Positions 15,541 to 24,105 of a stretch of DNA of 29,685 bases are shown piece after piece; the stretch's first letter is position 1, and each line of letters begins with the position of its first letter. The translations under genes were made by a program, and so were the position numbers. The notes under the pieces were generated by a model. It saw nothing but the letters and a program-made list of their open reading frames with translations, was not told the origin of the DNA and searched no databases. Source of the DNA: a virus; the IMG/VR virus record IMGVR_UViG_3300011115_000810, positions 1 through 29,685 of that record. One strand, written 5' to 3'.

Positions 15541-15993
15541 TTAGCTGATCGTCTTGTGGAGCGTACGCTTGCCCTTCTTTGCCACACGGTCATCCCCAAT
15601 GGGCGAACCAGAGCCCAGCACGGCCTGCAGGGCTTCATCCACCTGTGCCGCTGGAAGCACCTCTGTGTTATACCGACTTACATGTGCCAGTAAGTCCCGC
15701 GTCGAATCTTCCGTCGCCGTGCGAAGAAAGCGTTCGAGGTAGTTCGGAGCCTGATCAATCGGACAGTCCAAAGGCAGCCAGCCCAAAATGCTGTAGCTAG
15801 CCCCACCCCCAATCTCCTGCCGCTGCACCATACCCCAACGTCGATCATTCTCTGGCCATGCCATGGTAACCATCCAATGGGCAGGCGTCCCGATGTTGAA
15901 CTTCAAATCCAACCCCGGATGCACCGCCTGCAACCGCCGCCGAATCTCCGGCGACGGTTCAGGGGTTCCGGCGCTATTCAAAAGCAGCGCCAT
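15541..15993 (-). CDS. Hypothetical protein in neck gene block
   Basis: This 150-residue protein contains PEIRRRLQAVHPGLDLKFN and a following WMVTMAWPENDRRW stretch, with a helical C-terminus ending in a basic KKGKRTLHK tail. No enzymatic motif is seen. I chose the ATG at 15993, two codons inside a TTG-started frame that would begin directly after the upstream stop. Its place between the capsid-associated gene and the adaptor suggests a virion-assembly role. The function is unknown. Confidence 0.6.
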   Translation of the reverse strand: MALLLNSAGTPEPSPEIRRRLQAVHPGLDLKFNIGTPAHWMVTMAWPENDRRWGMVQRQEIGGGASYSILGWLPLDCPIDQAPNYLERFLRTATEDSTRDLLAHVSRYNTEVLPAAQVDEALQAVLGSGSPIGDDRVAKKGKRTLHKTIS

Positions 15994-15999
15994 ATTCAA

Positions 16000-16428
16000 C
16001 TACTGCCTAACCAACAGTTCCACGTTCACCGTCACATCGTCCGGTTGCACCGACACAACGCCCGTCGTCACAATCGTCACTCGAAGACTGTCCGCCGTGG
16101 TCAGCGTTCGCTGAGCCTCAGTGGTGGTCGTCAGGAACGCAAACTGCAACGGCGTGTTTGCCGTCTGCGTGTTGATGTTGAGCGAACTCGTGAGGACGAC
16201 CACCGTTGCGCCCGTTACTTTGGAGATGGTTGCTACGCACGAGGTAGCCGCCGTTGGAAACGTCTGTGCACAAAGCGAAGCGCGGTTGATGATAGCGGTG
16301 GCGGGGAAGCCACCAAAGCTATGCGTCGCTGTACCAGCTGCCAGCGTTCCTGTATTCAGCCGATTGCCGAAGGCAACAGGCAGTGTACCAAAACGTCCTG
16401 GCTGTGGAGCAAAGTTATTCAAGGGCAT
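16000..16428 (-). CDS. Capsid-associated (decoration/fibre) protein candidate
   Basis: This 142-residue, Thr/Ala/Val-rich, beta-predicted protein (MPLNNFAPQPGRFGTLPVAF, later TTGVVSVQPDDVTVNVELL) immediately follows the major capsid gene. Small beta-rich genes in this position are often head decoration or minor capsid proteins; that is inference from order and composition. It has GGAG upstream of the ATG and is separated from the capsid gene by a 59-base gap that carries a stable hairpin. Confidence 0.55.
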   Translation of the reverse strand: MPLNNFAPQPGRFGTLPVAFGNRLNTGTLAAGTATHSFGGFPATAIINRASLCAQTFPTAATSCVATISKVTGATVVVLTSSLNINTQTANTPLQFAFLTTTTEAQRTLTTADSLRVTIVTTGVVSVQPDDVTVNVELLVRQ

Positions 16429-16449
16429 TGAGAGTCTCCGACGTGTGGA

Positions 16450-16467
16450 GGGTAGGTTGCCCTACCC
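16450..16467 (-). terminator. Stable 7-bp hairpin with GNRA loop after the capsid gene
   Basis: On the minus strand the transcript can form GGGTAGG-GCAA-CCTACCC, a perfect 7-bp stem closed by a GCAA (GNRA) tetraloop, just after the capsid stop codon. There is no U-run after it, so it is not a classical intrinsic terminator. It could attenuate read-through, protect the 3' end of the capsid message or be a processing site. The fold is seen in the sequence; the role is inferred. Confidence 0.5.
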
Positions 16468-16487
16468 CCCACGTTCGTCAGCAAAGG

Positions 16488-17801
16488 TTAGACAACGTGC
16501 GTGTAACGCGCCGTGTCGGTGTAGCCCGTGATCGAGCCATGCGAGTTCCGCTGCAGGCAGGCCAGATTGCCATACCAGCCATAGGAGGTCTCGAAGGCAT
16601 CACGGCCCTGCGTCCAACGCCACGGGCCTGCACCTTCAAACTCCACAAAGCCCCAGTCCTTCGCGTCCACCCACGACAGCGACGGAATGTGCAGCAGGTA
16701 GATCGTACCAGCCGGTACATAATAATCCTGCACCAGCGGGATACCACAGACGCTAACGGCCTTGTAGCCACCCTTGATCGTCGTGGAGAACTCAGCCGAA
16801 TCAAACCGGCGCTGACCAACCATCGACTCGATCAGCTTCTTGCCGATACCAGGCGTGGTCATGAGCAGGAAGTCCTGCGGACGCAGCATCGCGTCCTTAC
16901 CAGAACGGCCAGAGATACGCTGGATCAGATCCCAGATATCGCTTTCCGTCGGCTGGCTGGCGTCCGGCGTGTCCGTACCAGCCACCATGCGGACGGCATC
17001 CCAGATACCATACGTCGCCTGCGAGATGCTATGCAGCGAGGCATAGCTGCCACCACGGTTCGTGATGTTGATGAGACCATTCATCGCGCCATTATAGGAC
17101 GTATCTGATGCCGTGGCCTTCACAATCTTGTCGGCGGCAGCCATACCCACAATCGCCGTTCCCAGCGTCAGCGTCGAGTTATCGCCGGACACCGAAATCG
17201 CCGTCACCGCCGAACGCCCAAGCACGGCATCCGACGCCGAGGTATCCAGCACGGCGATATAATCACCGATCGACACCAGCAACGAGCCCTGTCCAGCCGA
17301 CGCCACGCCATACGGCGAGGTCACGACAATCACCGTCGTGGAGGTCACCGAGCCGACCAGCGCCACGATGCCGTCCGTCTTGTTATGCAACGCCTGCTGC
17401 ATGAGCAGGGTGGAGGCTTCCTTGATTTCTTCCATCGTCTTCTTGGCAATCGTCTGGAACGCGGCATCCTTCGACTGCGTACCGACAAACGCCAAGCCGT
17501 CAATCTGACGGGTGGTGTACGCCCGAACGACACCGACATTGCCCTGTACTTCCTGCGCCGTCGTATCCGGCGGGAAGTAACCTGCCGCAGAGAACGTCGC
17601 GCCGGCCGGACGGCCAACGACGACATCGAAAAACACATTGTTCCCGCCCCAACGCATGTTGCGCGGGCCGCCCGCCTTGCCCTTGTTCAGCTGGGCAAGC
17701 AGCGGCGTGACGAGGTTCTGCACCTTCTCCCGGAACTGCGAATACACATTCTTCAGCAGACCGGTAAGTTCGGTATCGGTAATAACTGTGGGTGCTGGCA
17801 T
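16488..17801 (-). CDS. Major capsid protein (HK97-fold)
   Basis: This 437-residue protein is the shell subunit. Typical capsid features include the N-terminal helix TELTGLLKNVYSQFREKVQN, the E-loop-like beta region after it (GGNNVFFDVVVGRPAGATFS) and the IKEASTLLMQQALHNKTDGI helix. The C-terminal part has SVCGIPLVQDYYVPAGTIYL before a Trp-rich end (WGFVEFEGAGPWRWTQGRDA), as in podovirus and siphovirus HK97-fold capsids. It follows the scaffold gene, with AGGAA upstream of its ATG. The length is within the family range, and no separate protease domain is fused. The call is confident from gene order plus these sequences. Confidence 0.85.
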   Translation of the reverse strand: MPAPTVITDTELTGLLKNVYSQFREKVQNLVTPLLAQLNKGKAGGPRNMRWGGNNVFFDVVVGRPAGATFSAAGYFPPDTTAQEVQGNVGVVRAYTTRQIDGLAFVGTQSKDAAFQTIAKKTMEEIKEASTLLMQQALHNKTDGIVALVGSVTSTTVIVVTSPYGVASAGQGSLLVSIGDYIAVLDTSASDAVLGRSAVTAISVSGDNSTLTLGTAIVGMAAADKIVKATASDTSYNGAMNGLINITNRGGSYASLHSISQATYGIWDAVRMVAGTDTPDASQPTESDIWDLIQRISGRSGKDAMLRPQDFLLMTTPGIGKKLIESMVGQRRFDSAEFSTTIKGGYKAVSVCGIPLVQDYYVPAGTIYLLHIPSLSWVDAKDWGFVEFEGAGPWRWTQGRDAFETSYGWYGNLACLQRNSHGSITGYTDTARYTHVV

Positions 17802-17826
17802 TTTCTGGTGTTCCTAAACCAAAGGG

Positions 17827-18861
17827 TTATCGAAGCTCTGCCAGAACGTAGGACATCGCGGATTCCACCGCATCGTCCACCGAACTGTGAGGCTTCGGTT
17901 TCTTCGCCTCATGCGAAGAAGTCGTCATACCACGAGCGCCGGGCTTCAGAATCTTCCCGACTTCTCGCTTGGCCTTCTGTGCCGCCACCTGTGCGGCCTC
18001 TACCTGCTTGTTCGCGGACGCCGACGCCTGATTGATACGGGCCGTGCGGGTCTGATTGATCCGCTGCGCCCACGGCGTCAGTTCTTCGATGATGTAGGTC
18101 CGCAGCGTGTCGTAATGCTTCGCGGGGACCATCCCATTCTCCATCAGCGGCATCGCCGCTGTGGCGAGATAGGCACCGAGTTCATCGTCCGACACTTCGG
18201 GTAACGCTTGCGTAATCGCCTGCAATGATGGGAGGATTTCCGCACTGTAGAAACGCTCGGCTCGAACCCGGGCTGCGGCGTTGGTCTTTTCATTACGGAG
18301 ACTGTTGTTCTCGTCAATCAACTGCTGATTCCGCACTTCAGGCGTGTTGGCCTGTTCGTAGCGGTCTCGTGCGGCAAGGTATACGTCCTCATTGCCTAAC
18401 AACTGCTGAAGCTGTGACTCCCGTGTGTCAATGACGGACTGCATTTCGGCAATCCGGTCTGACGTGTCCTGCTCACGGGCGGCGTCACGCTCATAGTTGT
18501 ACACGCCCATCTGGGCGAGCTTGACGACTTGATCGAGTCGGTCGACCCGCATCTTGCCATTAGCCTTGTACTCCACCTGCAACGCCGGAGCTTCGATTTC
18601 TCCCGTGCTGTCGTAGAGGGCGAACGTGGATACGGCATCTGCTCCAATCGCTGGGATTGCCACATATCCACTAGGGAGTGGGGCATCAACAGGCTCTGGG
18701 GCAGGGACGTCGGGTGACTCAGATACTGGGACAGCTTCCTCAGCGAGTGCATCGAGGTCGGGCTCAACTATTGGGGGTGCCTCTTCAGGCAACATCCCCT
18801 CAAGTGAGGCGTTCGCGGCATCGTTGAGAGCAGTCGAAATATCTACTACAGACTCGGGCAT
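17827..18861 (-). CDS. Scaffolding protein
   Basis: This 344-residue, highly charged and mostly helical protein lies between portal and capsid. The first 70 residues are acidic and Pro/Ala-rich (disordered), followed by a long coiled coil (REQDTSDRIAEMQSVIDTRE, then SQLQQLL) and a basic Lys/Arg-rich C-terminus (KREVGKILKPGARG). The basic end normally contacts the capsid protein in scaffolds of this sort. The ATG has an AAGGAG ribosome binding site. The role is procapsid assembly; it is presumably expelled or degraded on maturation. Confidence 0.8.
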   Translation of the reverse strand: MPESVVDISTALNDAANASLEGMLPEEAPPIVEPDLDALAEEAVPVSESPDVPAPEPVDAPLPSGYVAIPAIGADAVSTFALYDSTGEIEAPALQVEYKANGKMRVDRLDQVVKLAQMGVYNYERDAAREQDTSDRIAEMQSVIDTRESQLQQLLGNEDVYLAARDRYEQANTPEVRNQQLIDENNSLRNEKTNAAARVRAERFYSAEILPSLQAITQALPEVSDDELGAYLATAAMPLMENGMVPAKHYDTLRTYIIEELTPWAQRINQTRTARINQASASANKQVEAAQVAAQKAKREVGKILKPGARGMTTSSHEAKKPKPHSSVDDAVESAMSYVLAELR

Positions 18862-18871
18862 ACTGGGCTCC

Positions 18872-21097
18872 TTACTGCGGCGTCATAGCTTCTAGCTGCC
18901 GTGCGGCCTGCTCAGCATCGGGGGTGCCAGCCAACGACTGAATCATCGTCGGCGCGACCCCAATGGGCGGGTTCGTACTGCCTAGAGGCATTTGACTCGG
19001 TGAGAGCGCGGGAACACTTGCGGTGGCCCCCGCAGAACCTTGGCCTTCTCCGGCACCGCCAGTCGGCGCTCCGGGCATAGGCCCACCCTGTTTTTGTGCT
19101 GCTTGATTCGCCAACTGGATCCACCGCGCATTGGCGTTGGCGATCACGGTTGGGTCCAGATCATCCTGCAACAGAATGTCCCGCTCGAGCACATCTTGGT
19201 GAATGGACTCGTTGTCCTGCCACCGCATTTCAGGCACGGCCAACCCTTGCCGAATGGCGTCCGTGACCCGCTTGGCTCGTGCTTCCTGATCTTCGTCTGG
19301 GCTCGAGATATCCCGAGCCACGGCGAACTGCTGGCGGCGGCGGTACTCCTTCACGTCAATAATCCCTGCCTGCAGCCAGTTGTCCAACAGGTAAAGCCGG
19401 AAGGCCATAGGCATTGGCATCATGGTAGCCGCCTCAACCTTCACATTGAGTGCGCCATCGAGGTCTTTCCCTGTCACAGCTCGGGCAAGGTCAGGACGAC
19501 CGGCCCCAACCGCACCAAGTGCACGGGGCATGTCATATCCCCATGCCATCATCGCCAGGCAAACCTTGGCCCAGTCCGTATAGGCCTGAGCCAGCGCCTG
19601 AACCGGCGGAGCAAAGACCCGCTCCAGCTGCTCACGGCTTGCAATGATGGCTCGGCCTGACTCACCGGTAATCTGGCCACGGCTTACTGAGTTATAGCCA
19701 GAGGCATCCTCAAAGGCCTGCTTCTCGAGGGCAAGGGCTTCCTTGACGTCCGTCCCAACCGAGAATCCACTGACCGGCTGGATGGAATCGCTCATAGCGC
19801 CAGCACCACGAACCTCAATCATCGAGGTGACGCCGCCCAGGAACGTTTCAGTCGAGATGGTATTCGGACGGGTCAGGAACCGGCCACCGGCATTGACCCG
19901 GATGTTCTCAATCCACTTGGATAGCAGGGCATTGATCCGCATCTGGTGATCTATCCACTGTTCCATCACCGGACGCGGGAAATAGCTTGGATCGCTGGAC
20001 CCATCCCGCACGGGGATCACGGGGATCGAGCCAAACAGCAACTCCGTTGGCCCAAAGACCGCCGTGCTGCCCACAATCACGATCTGCAGCCCACCGGGAA
20101 GGATATCGGGCTGTGGTGCAACGTAAAGTGTAAAGCGTTCGGTTGTTTCCTGGTCACGCAGACGGTCCCCTTCACCAACTACTGTCTGGGATAGCACCCA
20201 TGCGCCCATTCCGGACTCGCCAGTGGTGGCCGTCTGGTATCCCTGGGCCAGTTCCTGGTTTGAGGCCTGCAATCCTGTGATGCCGTAGCGGTACGCCGCT
20301 TCAGACGAGGGAATCACCTCTCGAATCAGCACCCACGACGGAGCACGGGTCGCCGTTGCGTCAGGCGACACCCGCACCTGCTCCACGCGGAGGGTCTGAA
20401 TGTTGATATCACCCAGCGGGGCCTGTTCTCCAGCCTTATTTCCTAGGCGATCGTCCCACGGGCCGCGATCTGCGTCCCAATAGGTGTGCCAAAAGGCCAC
20501 GCCGTCCGTCTGCGCCCAGTAGGACGCCTCGCGGGACATGCGGTCCATCTGCAACTGGTCGTACTGGTACTCACACGCGAGCTGTTGGGCCTGCGCCTTC
20601 CGCTTATCCTCGGGATCCGAGGTCATTGGCTGGATAGCAAAGCCCGGTCGCTGGTCCATCATCACCTGCAAGCGCTGATCGAGCGCTTTGTTGATCAAGT
20701 TGTACACAATCCGCGCCGATTCCCGGGGACGGAGGGGCTCACGCCACGGACCAAGCCCATTCGCGCTCACCCACTGCTGTCCACCACGGAACAACCGGTT
20801 CCGTTCCACCAAATGCAGGTGCATCGAGACCGCACCACGGCGACTGCCCCACAGACTCCGGACCCAATCCGCCCATGCACTGTCTTCAGGCTGGACATCT
20901 TCCCCAAACGTCAGGGGGCACTGGTCTCCCAGCAGGGCCTTGAGCAACGCCGTGCGCTGCTCTTCCTCTGACCGCCCATCATCCTGCGGTGGGTTGGGCA
21001 TGGTCTGGTCGTTTGCGGAGGTTGGGGAAGTCGCCCCACCAGACAGGGCTTCATCCACCATCGCCTGCATCGTCGCTTCATCGAACGGTAGCGTCAC
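18872..21097 (-). CDS. Portal protein
   Basis: This 741-residue protein forms the dodecameric ring at the packaging vertex. Its core shows portal-type features: RNRLFRGGQQW, RESARIVYNLINKALDQRL (the alpha-helical wing), WAQTDGVAFWHTYWDADRG, and the C-terminal helical part with QLERVFAPPVQALAQAYTDW. The length fits P22-type portals. The first 40 residues are Gly/Ser/Thr-rich. It starts with GTG overlapping the stop of the preceding gene (GTGA), which shows translational coupling to a small gene. The scaffold gene follows after 10 bases. Confidence 0.85.
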   Translation of the reverse strand: MTLPFDEATMQAMVDEALSGGATSPTSANDQTMPNPPQDDGRSEEEQRTALLKALLGDQCPLTFGEDVQPEDSAWADWVRSLWGSRRGAVSMHLHLVERNRLFRGGQQWVSANGLGPWREPLRPRESARIVYNLINKALDQRLQVMMDQRPGFAIQPMTSDPEDKRKAQAQQLACEYQYDQLQMDRMSREASYWAQTDGVAFWHTYWDADRGPWDDRLGNKAGEQAPLGDINIQTLRVEQVRVSPDATATRAPSWVLIREVIPSSEAAYRYGITGLQASNQELAQGYQTATTGESGMGAWVLSQTVVGEGDRLRDQETTERFTLYVAPQPDILPGGLQIVIVGSTAVFGPTELLFGSIPVIPVRDGSSDPSYFPRPVMEQWIDHQMRINALLSKWIENIRVNAGGRFLTRPNTISTETFLGGVTSMIEVRGAGAMSDSIQPVSGFSVGTDVKEALALEKQAFEDASGYNSVSRGQITGESGRAIIASREQLERVFAPPVQALAQAYTDWAKVCLAMMAWGYDMPRALGAVGAGRPDLARAVTGKDLDGALNVKVEAATMMPMPMAFRLYLLDNWLQAGIIDVKEYRRRQQFAVARDISSPDEDQEARAKRVTDAIRQGLAVPEMRWQDNESIHQDVLERDILLQDDLDPTVIANANARWIQLANQAAQKQGGPMPGAPTGGAGEGQGSAGATASVPALSPSQMPLGSTNPPIGVAPTMIQSLAGTPDAEQAARQLEAMTPQ

Positions 21098-21360
21098 GAC
21101 ATGACTCCAATCCCAAGGGCGCGACGGGTCTTATTCCAGTCTTGACCGACGCTCAGGTACTTCTCTCGTGCGACCTGAAGATGCTCGTCCTGCGCCCACG
21201 GTTCCGACTGTTCCGACGCCCACGCAATAATGTCGTCCGGTAGAACAACCTGCGCTGGCGTCGCCTTCCCTAGCGGGACAGGTGCAAAGCGTTCGGCAAT
21301 CGGCGCAAAGCGCCAGATAGCATACGCAAAGACCGCTGGCCAGAGAATCTGTCCAATCAC
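21094..21360 (-). CDS. Small protein with N-terminal hydrophobic helix
   Basis: This 88-residue protein starts with GTG overlapping the upstream stop (GTGA). Residues 1-20 (MIGQILWPAVFAYAIWRFAP) form a probable membrane or packed helix. The remainder is polar, with a helix DDIIAWASEQSEPWAQDEHL and a basic C-terminus. It is strictly coupled at both ends, to a helical gene upstream and to the portal gene downstream. No family is recognised; a role in the virion vertex is possible. Confidence 0.65.
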   Translation of the reverse strand: MIGQILWPAVFAYAIWRFAPIAERFAPVPLGKATPAQVVLPDDIIAWASEQSEPWAQDEHLQVAREKYLSVGQDWNKTRRALGIGVMS

Positions 21361-21989
21361 AGTGCGCCCGCCAGCAACGGGTCGGGCTCAATCGGCGCAA
21401 TGCGGAAATCATATATCCGCTTCACGGTTTGCAGCGGACCCAAGACGTTGATGACTTCCGACTGCGACGAGCCGGGGGTCAGGGTCGCCTTCCGGTTTTC
21501 CAGTTCCAACATCAAGCTATGTGCCTGATGTGTGTTCGGGCTGGTCGTGTCGAACAAGCCATTGTCCAGCTCACCCTTCAGCTGGCTCCACATCTTGATT
21601 TCACGTACTCGGTCACGGGCCACCTGCTCCATCGAGGCCTGTCCCCATTCCGCTTCGTCCAAGTCCACCTTCGCTTCGGCAGCATCCAGTGGGTCAGCCG
21701 AGTCCACGATCTTTGCCGCCAGCCGTTCCCGCTTGATGGCGTTCCGGCGCATGTCAAACGACAGCGAAACCAGATTGTCCAGCATCACGGTCTGCTCCCG
21801 AACACACTGCCAGTACTTGCTGGCGTTCGTCGGATGTGAGCCGTCATTGAGCACCGAGATACGGGCTTCCGTATCGGTACGGAATACTTGCCGCTTGGTC
21901 CACGCATCACGGAGCTCGTCCGCCAGATGCAGGACAGCCTGACGGTCGAGGTCATTCAGGACCGCAAGGGCTGGGGCAAGATCGTTCAC
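21357..21989 (-). CDS. Helical hypothetical protein upstream of portal
   Basis: This 210-residue, mainly helical protein contains NASKYWQCVREQTVMLDNLV, then SLSFDMRRNAIKRERL and KMWSQLKGELD, with a C-terminal MLELENRKAT region. Proteins with a KYW..VREQ..M..NL pattern occur in several phages as unannotated conserved genes next to portal or terminase. No catalytic motif is visible. GTGA overlaps occur at both ends, so it is part of a four-gene coupled group with portal. Confidence 0.65.
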   Translation of the reverse strand: MNDLAPALAVLNDLDRQAVLHLADELRDAWTKRQVFRTDTEARISVLNDGSHPTNASKYWQCVREQTVMLDNLVSLSFDMRRNAIKRERLAAKIVDSADPLDAAEAKVDLDEAEWGQASMEQVARDRVREIKMWSQLKGELDNGLFDTTSPNTHQAHSLMLELENRKATLTPGSSQSEVINVLGPLQTVKRIYDFRIAPIEPDPLLAGAL

Positions 21990-22240
21990 GGCAGCACCGG
22001 CACGACAACAGGCTTGCCTTCACGATCTACTTTCCCTTCACACGCCGCATCAACCAACGCCTGTGCAGCCGTCTTCGTGCTCGTTGCAAGGTCGTTCCGT
22101 ACAATCCACGCGGTTGCTGCCGCCGAGCCATCCACAACCCACACATCGGCAGGGAAGCCCTCGACCTCAAACGCTTCGCGGTCAGGATGGGTGATAAAGC
22201 CAATGCCCGTGTTTGAGCCGATCGCATACTGGTTTGCCAT
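21986..22240 (-). CDS. Small hypothetical protein after fibre genes
   Basis: This 84-residue protein begins MANQYAIGSNTGIGFITHPD, has WVVDGSAAATAWIVRNDLAT in the middle and a C-terminus ending VVVPVLP. It is beta-rich and compact, without charged clusters or membrane segments. It follows the tail-fibre cluster and is coupled by GTGA to the helical gene downstream. Not recognised; a fibre or neck accessory role is only a guess. Confidence 0.6.
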   Translation of the reverse strand: MANQYAIGSNTGIGFITHPDREAFEVEGFPADVWVVDGSAAATAWIVRNDLATSTKTAAQALVDAACEGKVDREGKPVVVPVLP

Positions 22241-22243
22241 AAG

Positions 22244-23575
22244 TTAGGTCTGGGTGAAGGTGACAATAACTGCCGATGGAGTATTGAATGTTTCTGCAGT
22301 AGCAACAGCGACTGTAGCGTTATTCCCGAGCCCAACCATAACACTAGTAGATGAACTACCTCCGCTCATACCATTAGAGCGCACAGCATTAAGGCTCGCA
22401 GCAGCTGCCCACGAGGAGCCATTATATGTTTGAGTTGTTCCAATAACCGATCCAGTGGAACCACCAGCGGCCATAATCGATGACGTTGTTCCGGATGTGT
22501 TTATGTTGTAGGCACCAACCGCCAAGGCTGGTCCGGTTGCCCACGTTGACCCGTTGAATGTTTCAAATGCCGTAATAGTCCCAGAAGACGTGCCAACATA
22601 ATAGCCAGCAGAAACTGTCCCTCCTCCACGCGCTGATTCCCCAGAACCGCCAACAATAAGGCCCTGCGCCGTCCACGCCGAACCATTCCATGTATGCGTC
22701 GTCCGTGTAGTATAGTACCCCGCTGTTATGCCCGCTGAAGTTGCAGAGGAGCCAAAAGCACCGCCACCCACATGAGCAGCGGTAAGATTCGTAATCCCCG
22801 TCCATGTTGTTCCGTTAAAGGAAAAACACCGCGTGGTGTAACCGTATACCGGCCCATCACCAGACATGGACAGCGCAGACGTTGTTGTCCCGGCAACCCC
22901 ATTTCCATTAGTTGTATCAGTATAGGCAGTGGTCAGTGACCATGACGACCCATTAAAAATATCACAAGTGCCTACAAATGCAGCCCCGGTATATCCCGCG
23001 ACAGCGAGTGCAGCAGTTTTTGTCCCACACCCGCCGACTCCTTGGCGAGCCGTAGAGGAACTACCTTGCGTTGTCCAAGAGCCAAGATTTGCACAACCCT
23101 TAAACAGATTCGTGGTTGTGTTATACCAGACATCACCCTTTGTTGGTGAGGCAGGGTCAGACGCAAGTGACTGAAAGCTTGCAGCGGTACCAAGAATACC
23201 CGTTAGTGAAGCCCCACTACCCGTGAACGCCGTAGCCTTCAGTGTCCCACTTACATCAAGTAGCGTTGTTGGCGTTGCCGTACCAATGCCAACACGGTTC
23301 GTGGTAGCGTTGACAAAGACAAGCGCAGCGTCCGTTGTGCCCTTGATACGCAGGTCGACGGCAGCTTGAGCCGCGTTGATTGGCAGGGTTGCACCAGACG
23401 GCACTATGTCAGTTGTGACATATGCCCCAGCGATTCCCCGAACACCAGCGGCAAAGATTGCTGCCGTCGCTTTTTGCGTGACAGGCGTACCGCTAGGGTC
23501 ATGCTCAATCGGGAGCAGGTCATCCGCCGTAATAGCTGACGCTGCTGGCAGCGCACTAATCTGAATCGTGGACAT
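22244..23575 (-). CDS. Tail fibre/adhesin with Kelch-like repeats (paralogue 1)
   Basis: This 443-residue protein has three parts. Residues 1-55 are an N-terminal cap shared with two neighbouring genes (ISALPAASAITADDLLPIEH). Residues 60-160 are a common phage-fibre segment with VGIGTATPTTLLDVSGTLKA, GSGASLTG and GDVWYNTTTNLFKG. From about residue 165 on there are repeated units of the form YNG/FNGSTW-x-x plus a Gly/Ser-rich strand, as in a Kelch-type beta-propeller. The protein likely binds the cell surface. The coding sequence looks less GC-rich than the third paralogue, which suggests separate origins or fast divergence. Confidence 0.75.
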   Translation of the reverse strand: MSTIQISALPAASAITADDLLPIEHDPSGTPVTQKATAAIFAAGVRGIAGAYVTTDIVPSGATLPINAAQAAVDLRIKGTTDAALVFVNATTNRVGIGTATPTTLLDVSGTLKATAFTGSGASLTGILGTAASFQSLASDPASPTKGDVWYNTTTNLFKGCANLGSWTTQGSSSTARQGVGGCGTKTAALAVAGYTGAAFVGTCDIFNGSSWSLTTAYTDTTNGNGVAGTTTSALSMSGDGPVYGYTTRCFSFNGTTWTGITNLTAAHVGGGAFGSSATSAGITAGYYTTRTTHTWNGSAWTAQGLIVGGSGESARGGGTVSAGYYVGTSSGTITAFETFNGSTWATGPALAVGAYNINTSGTTSSIMAAGGSTGSVIGTTQTYNGSSWAAAASLNAVRSNGMSGGSSSTSVMVGLGNNATVAVATAETFNTPSAVIVTFTQT

Positions 23576-23578
23576 GGA

Positions 23579-24100
23579 TTAGGCTACCGTGAAGGTTTTG
23601 GTCGCGCCGTTTTGACGGCACTTGAACGTATCGCTCGTGCTGTTGTACCACACGTCGCCGTTGACCAGTGTAGTAGGGTCCGTGGCAACAGTACGAAATG
23701 CAGTACTCGTAGTTCCTAGGCCTGTCAACGATGCACCACTCCCAGCAAACAGCGTGGCGTTCACCGTGCCCGTGACATCCAGCTTCTGTGTTGGGGTCGC
23801 CGTTGCAATACCTACCTTATCCAATCCTGCATCAACAAAGAACAGGTTTGCGGATGTCGTACCAGCAATACGAGTATCGCTGTCTGCTAGTGCGGTATTG
23901 ATAATAAGTGATGCGCCAGAGCCGGTAATCGCTGATGCGGTCGTCGCGCCCGTCAAGGGCCGGGAATAGGTCGCCACTTGGGTGACCGTGGCCTTCTGGT
24001 CTTGCAGTGCGCCAGCACCGATGTCGGTCACCACAATGGTGAGGTCGGCGGCATCCGCGGTGGTCGCCGCTGGTAGGGCGCTAATCTTTGTGGTGGCCAT
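23579..24100 (-). CDS. Truncated tail-fibre paralogue 2
   Basis: This 173-residue protein has the same layout as the first 160 residues of its two neighbours: TKISALPAATTADAADLTIV, then VGIATATPTQKLDVTGTVNA, GSGASLTGLG and GDVWYNSTSDTFKC. It ends with KTFTVA and lacks the Kelch-like part. The ending resembles the final SKTFTVS of the third gene, as if the receptor-binding repeats were deleted or never acquired. It may serve as a connector or a recombination partner. The ATG at 24100 is preferred to upstream starts because homology begins there. Confidence 0.75.
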   Translation of the reverse strand: MATTKISALPAATTADAADLTIVVTDIGAGALQDQKATVTQVATYSRPLTGATTASAITGSGASLIINTALADSDTRIAGTTSANLFFVDAGLDKVGIATATPTQKLDVTGTVNATLFAGSGASLTGLGTTSTAFRTVATDPTTLVNGDVWYNSTSDTFKCRQNGATKTFTVA

Positions 24101-24105
24101 CGGGG

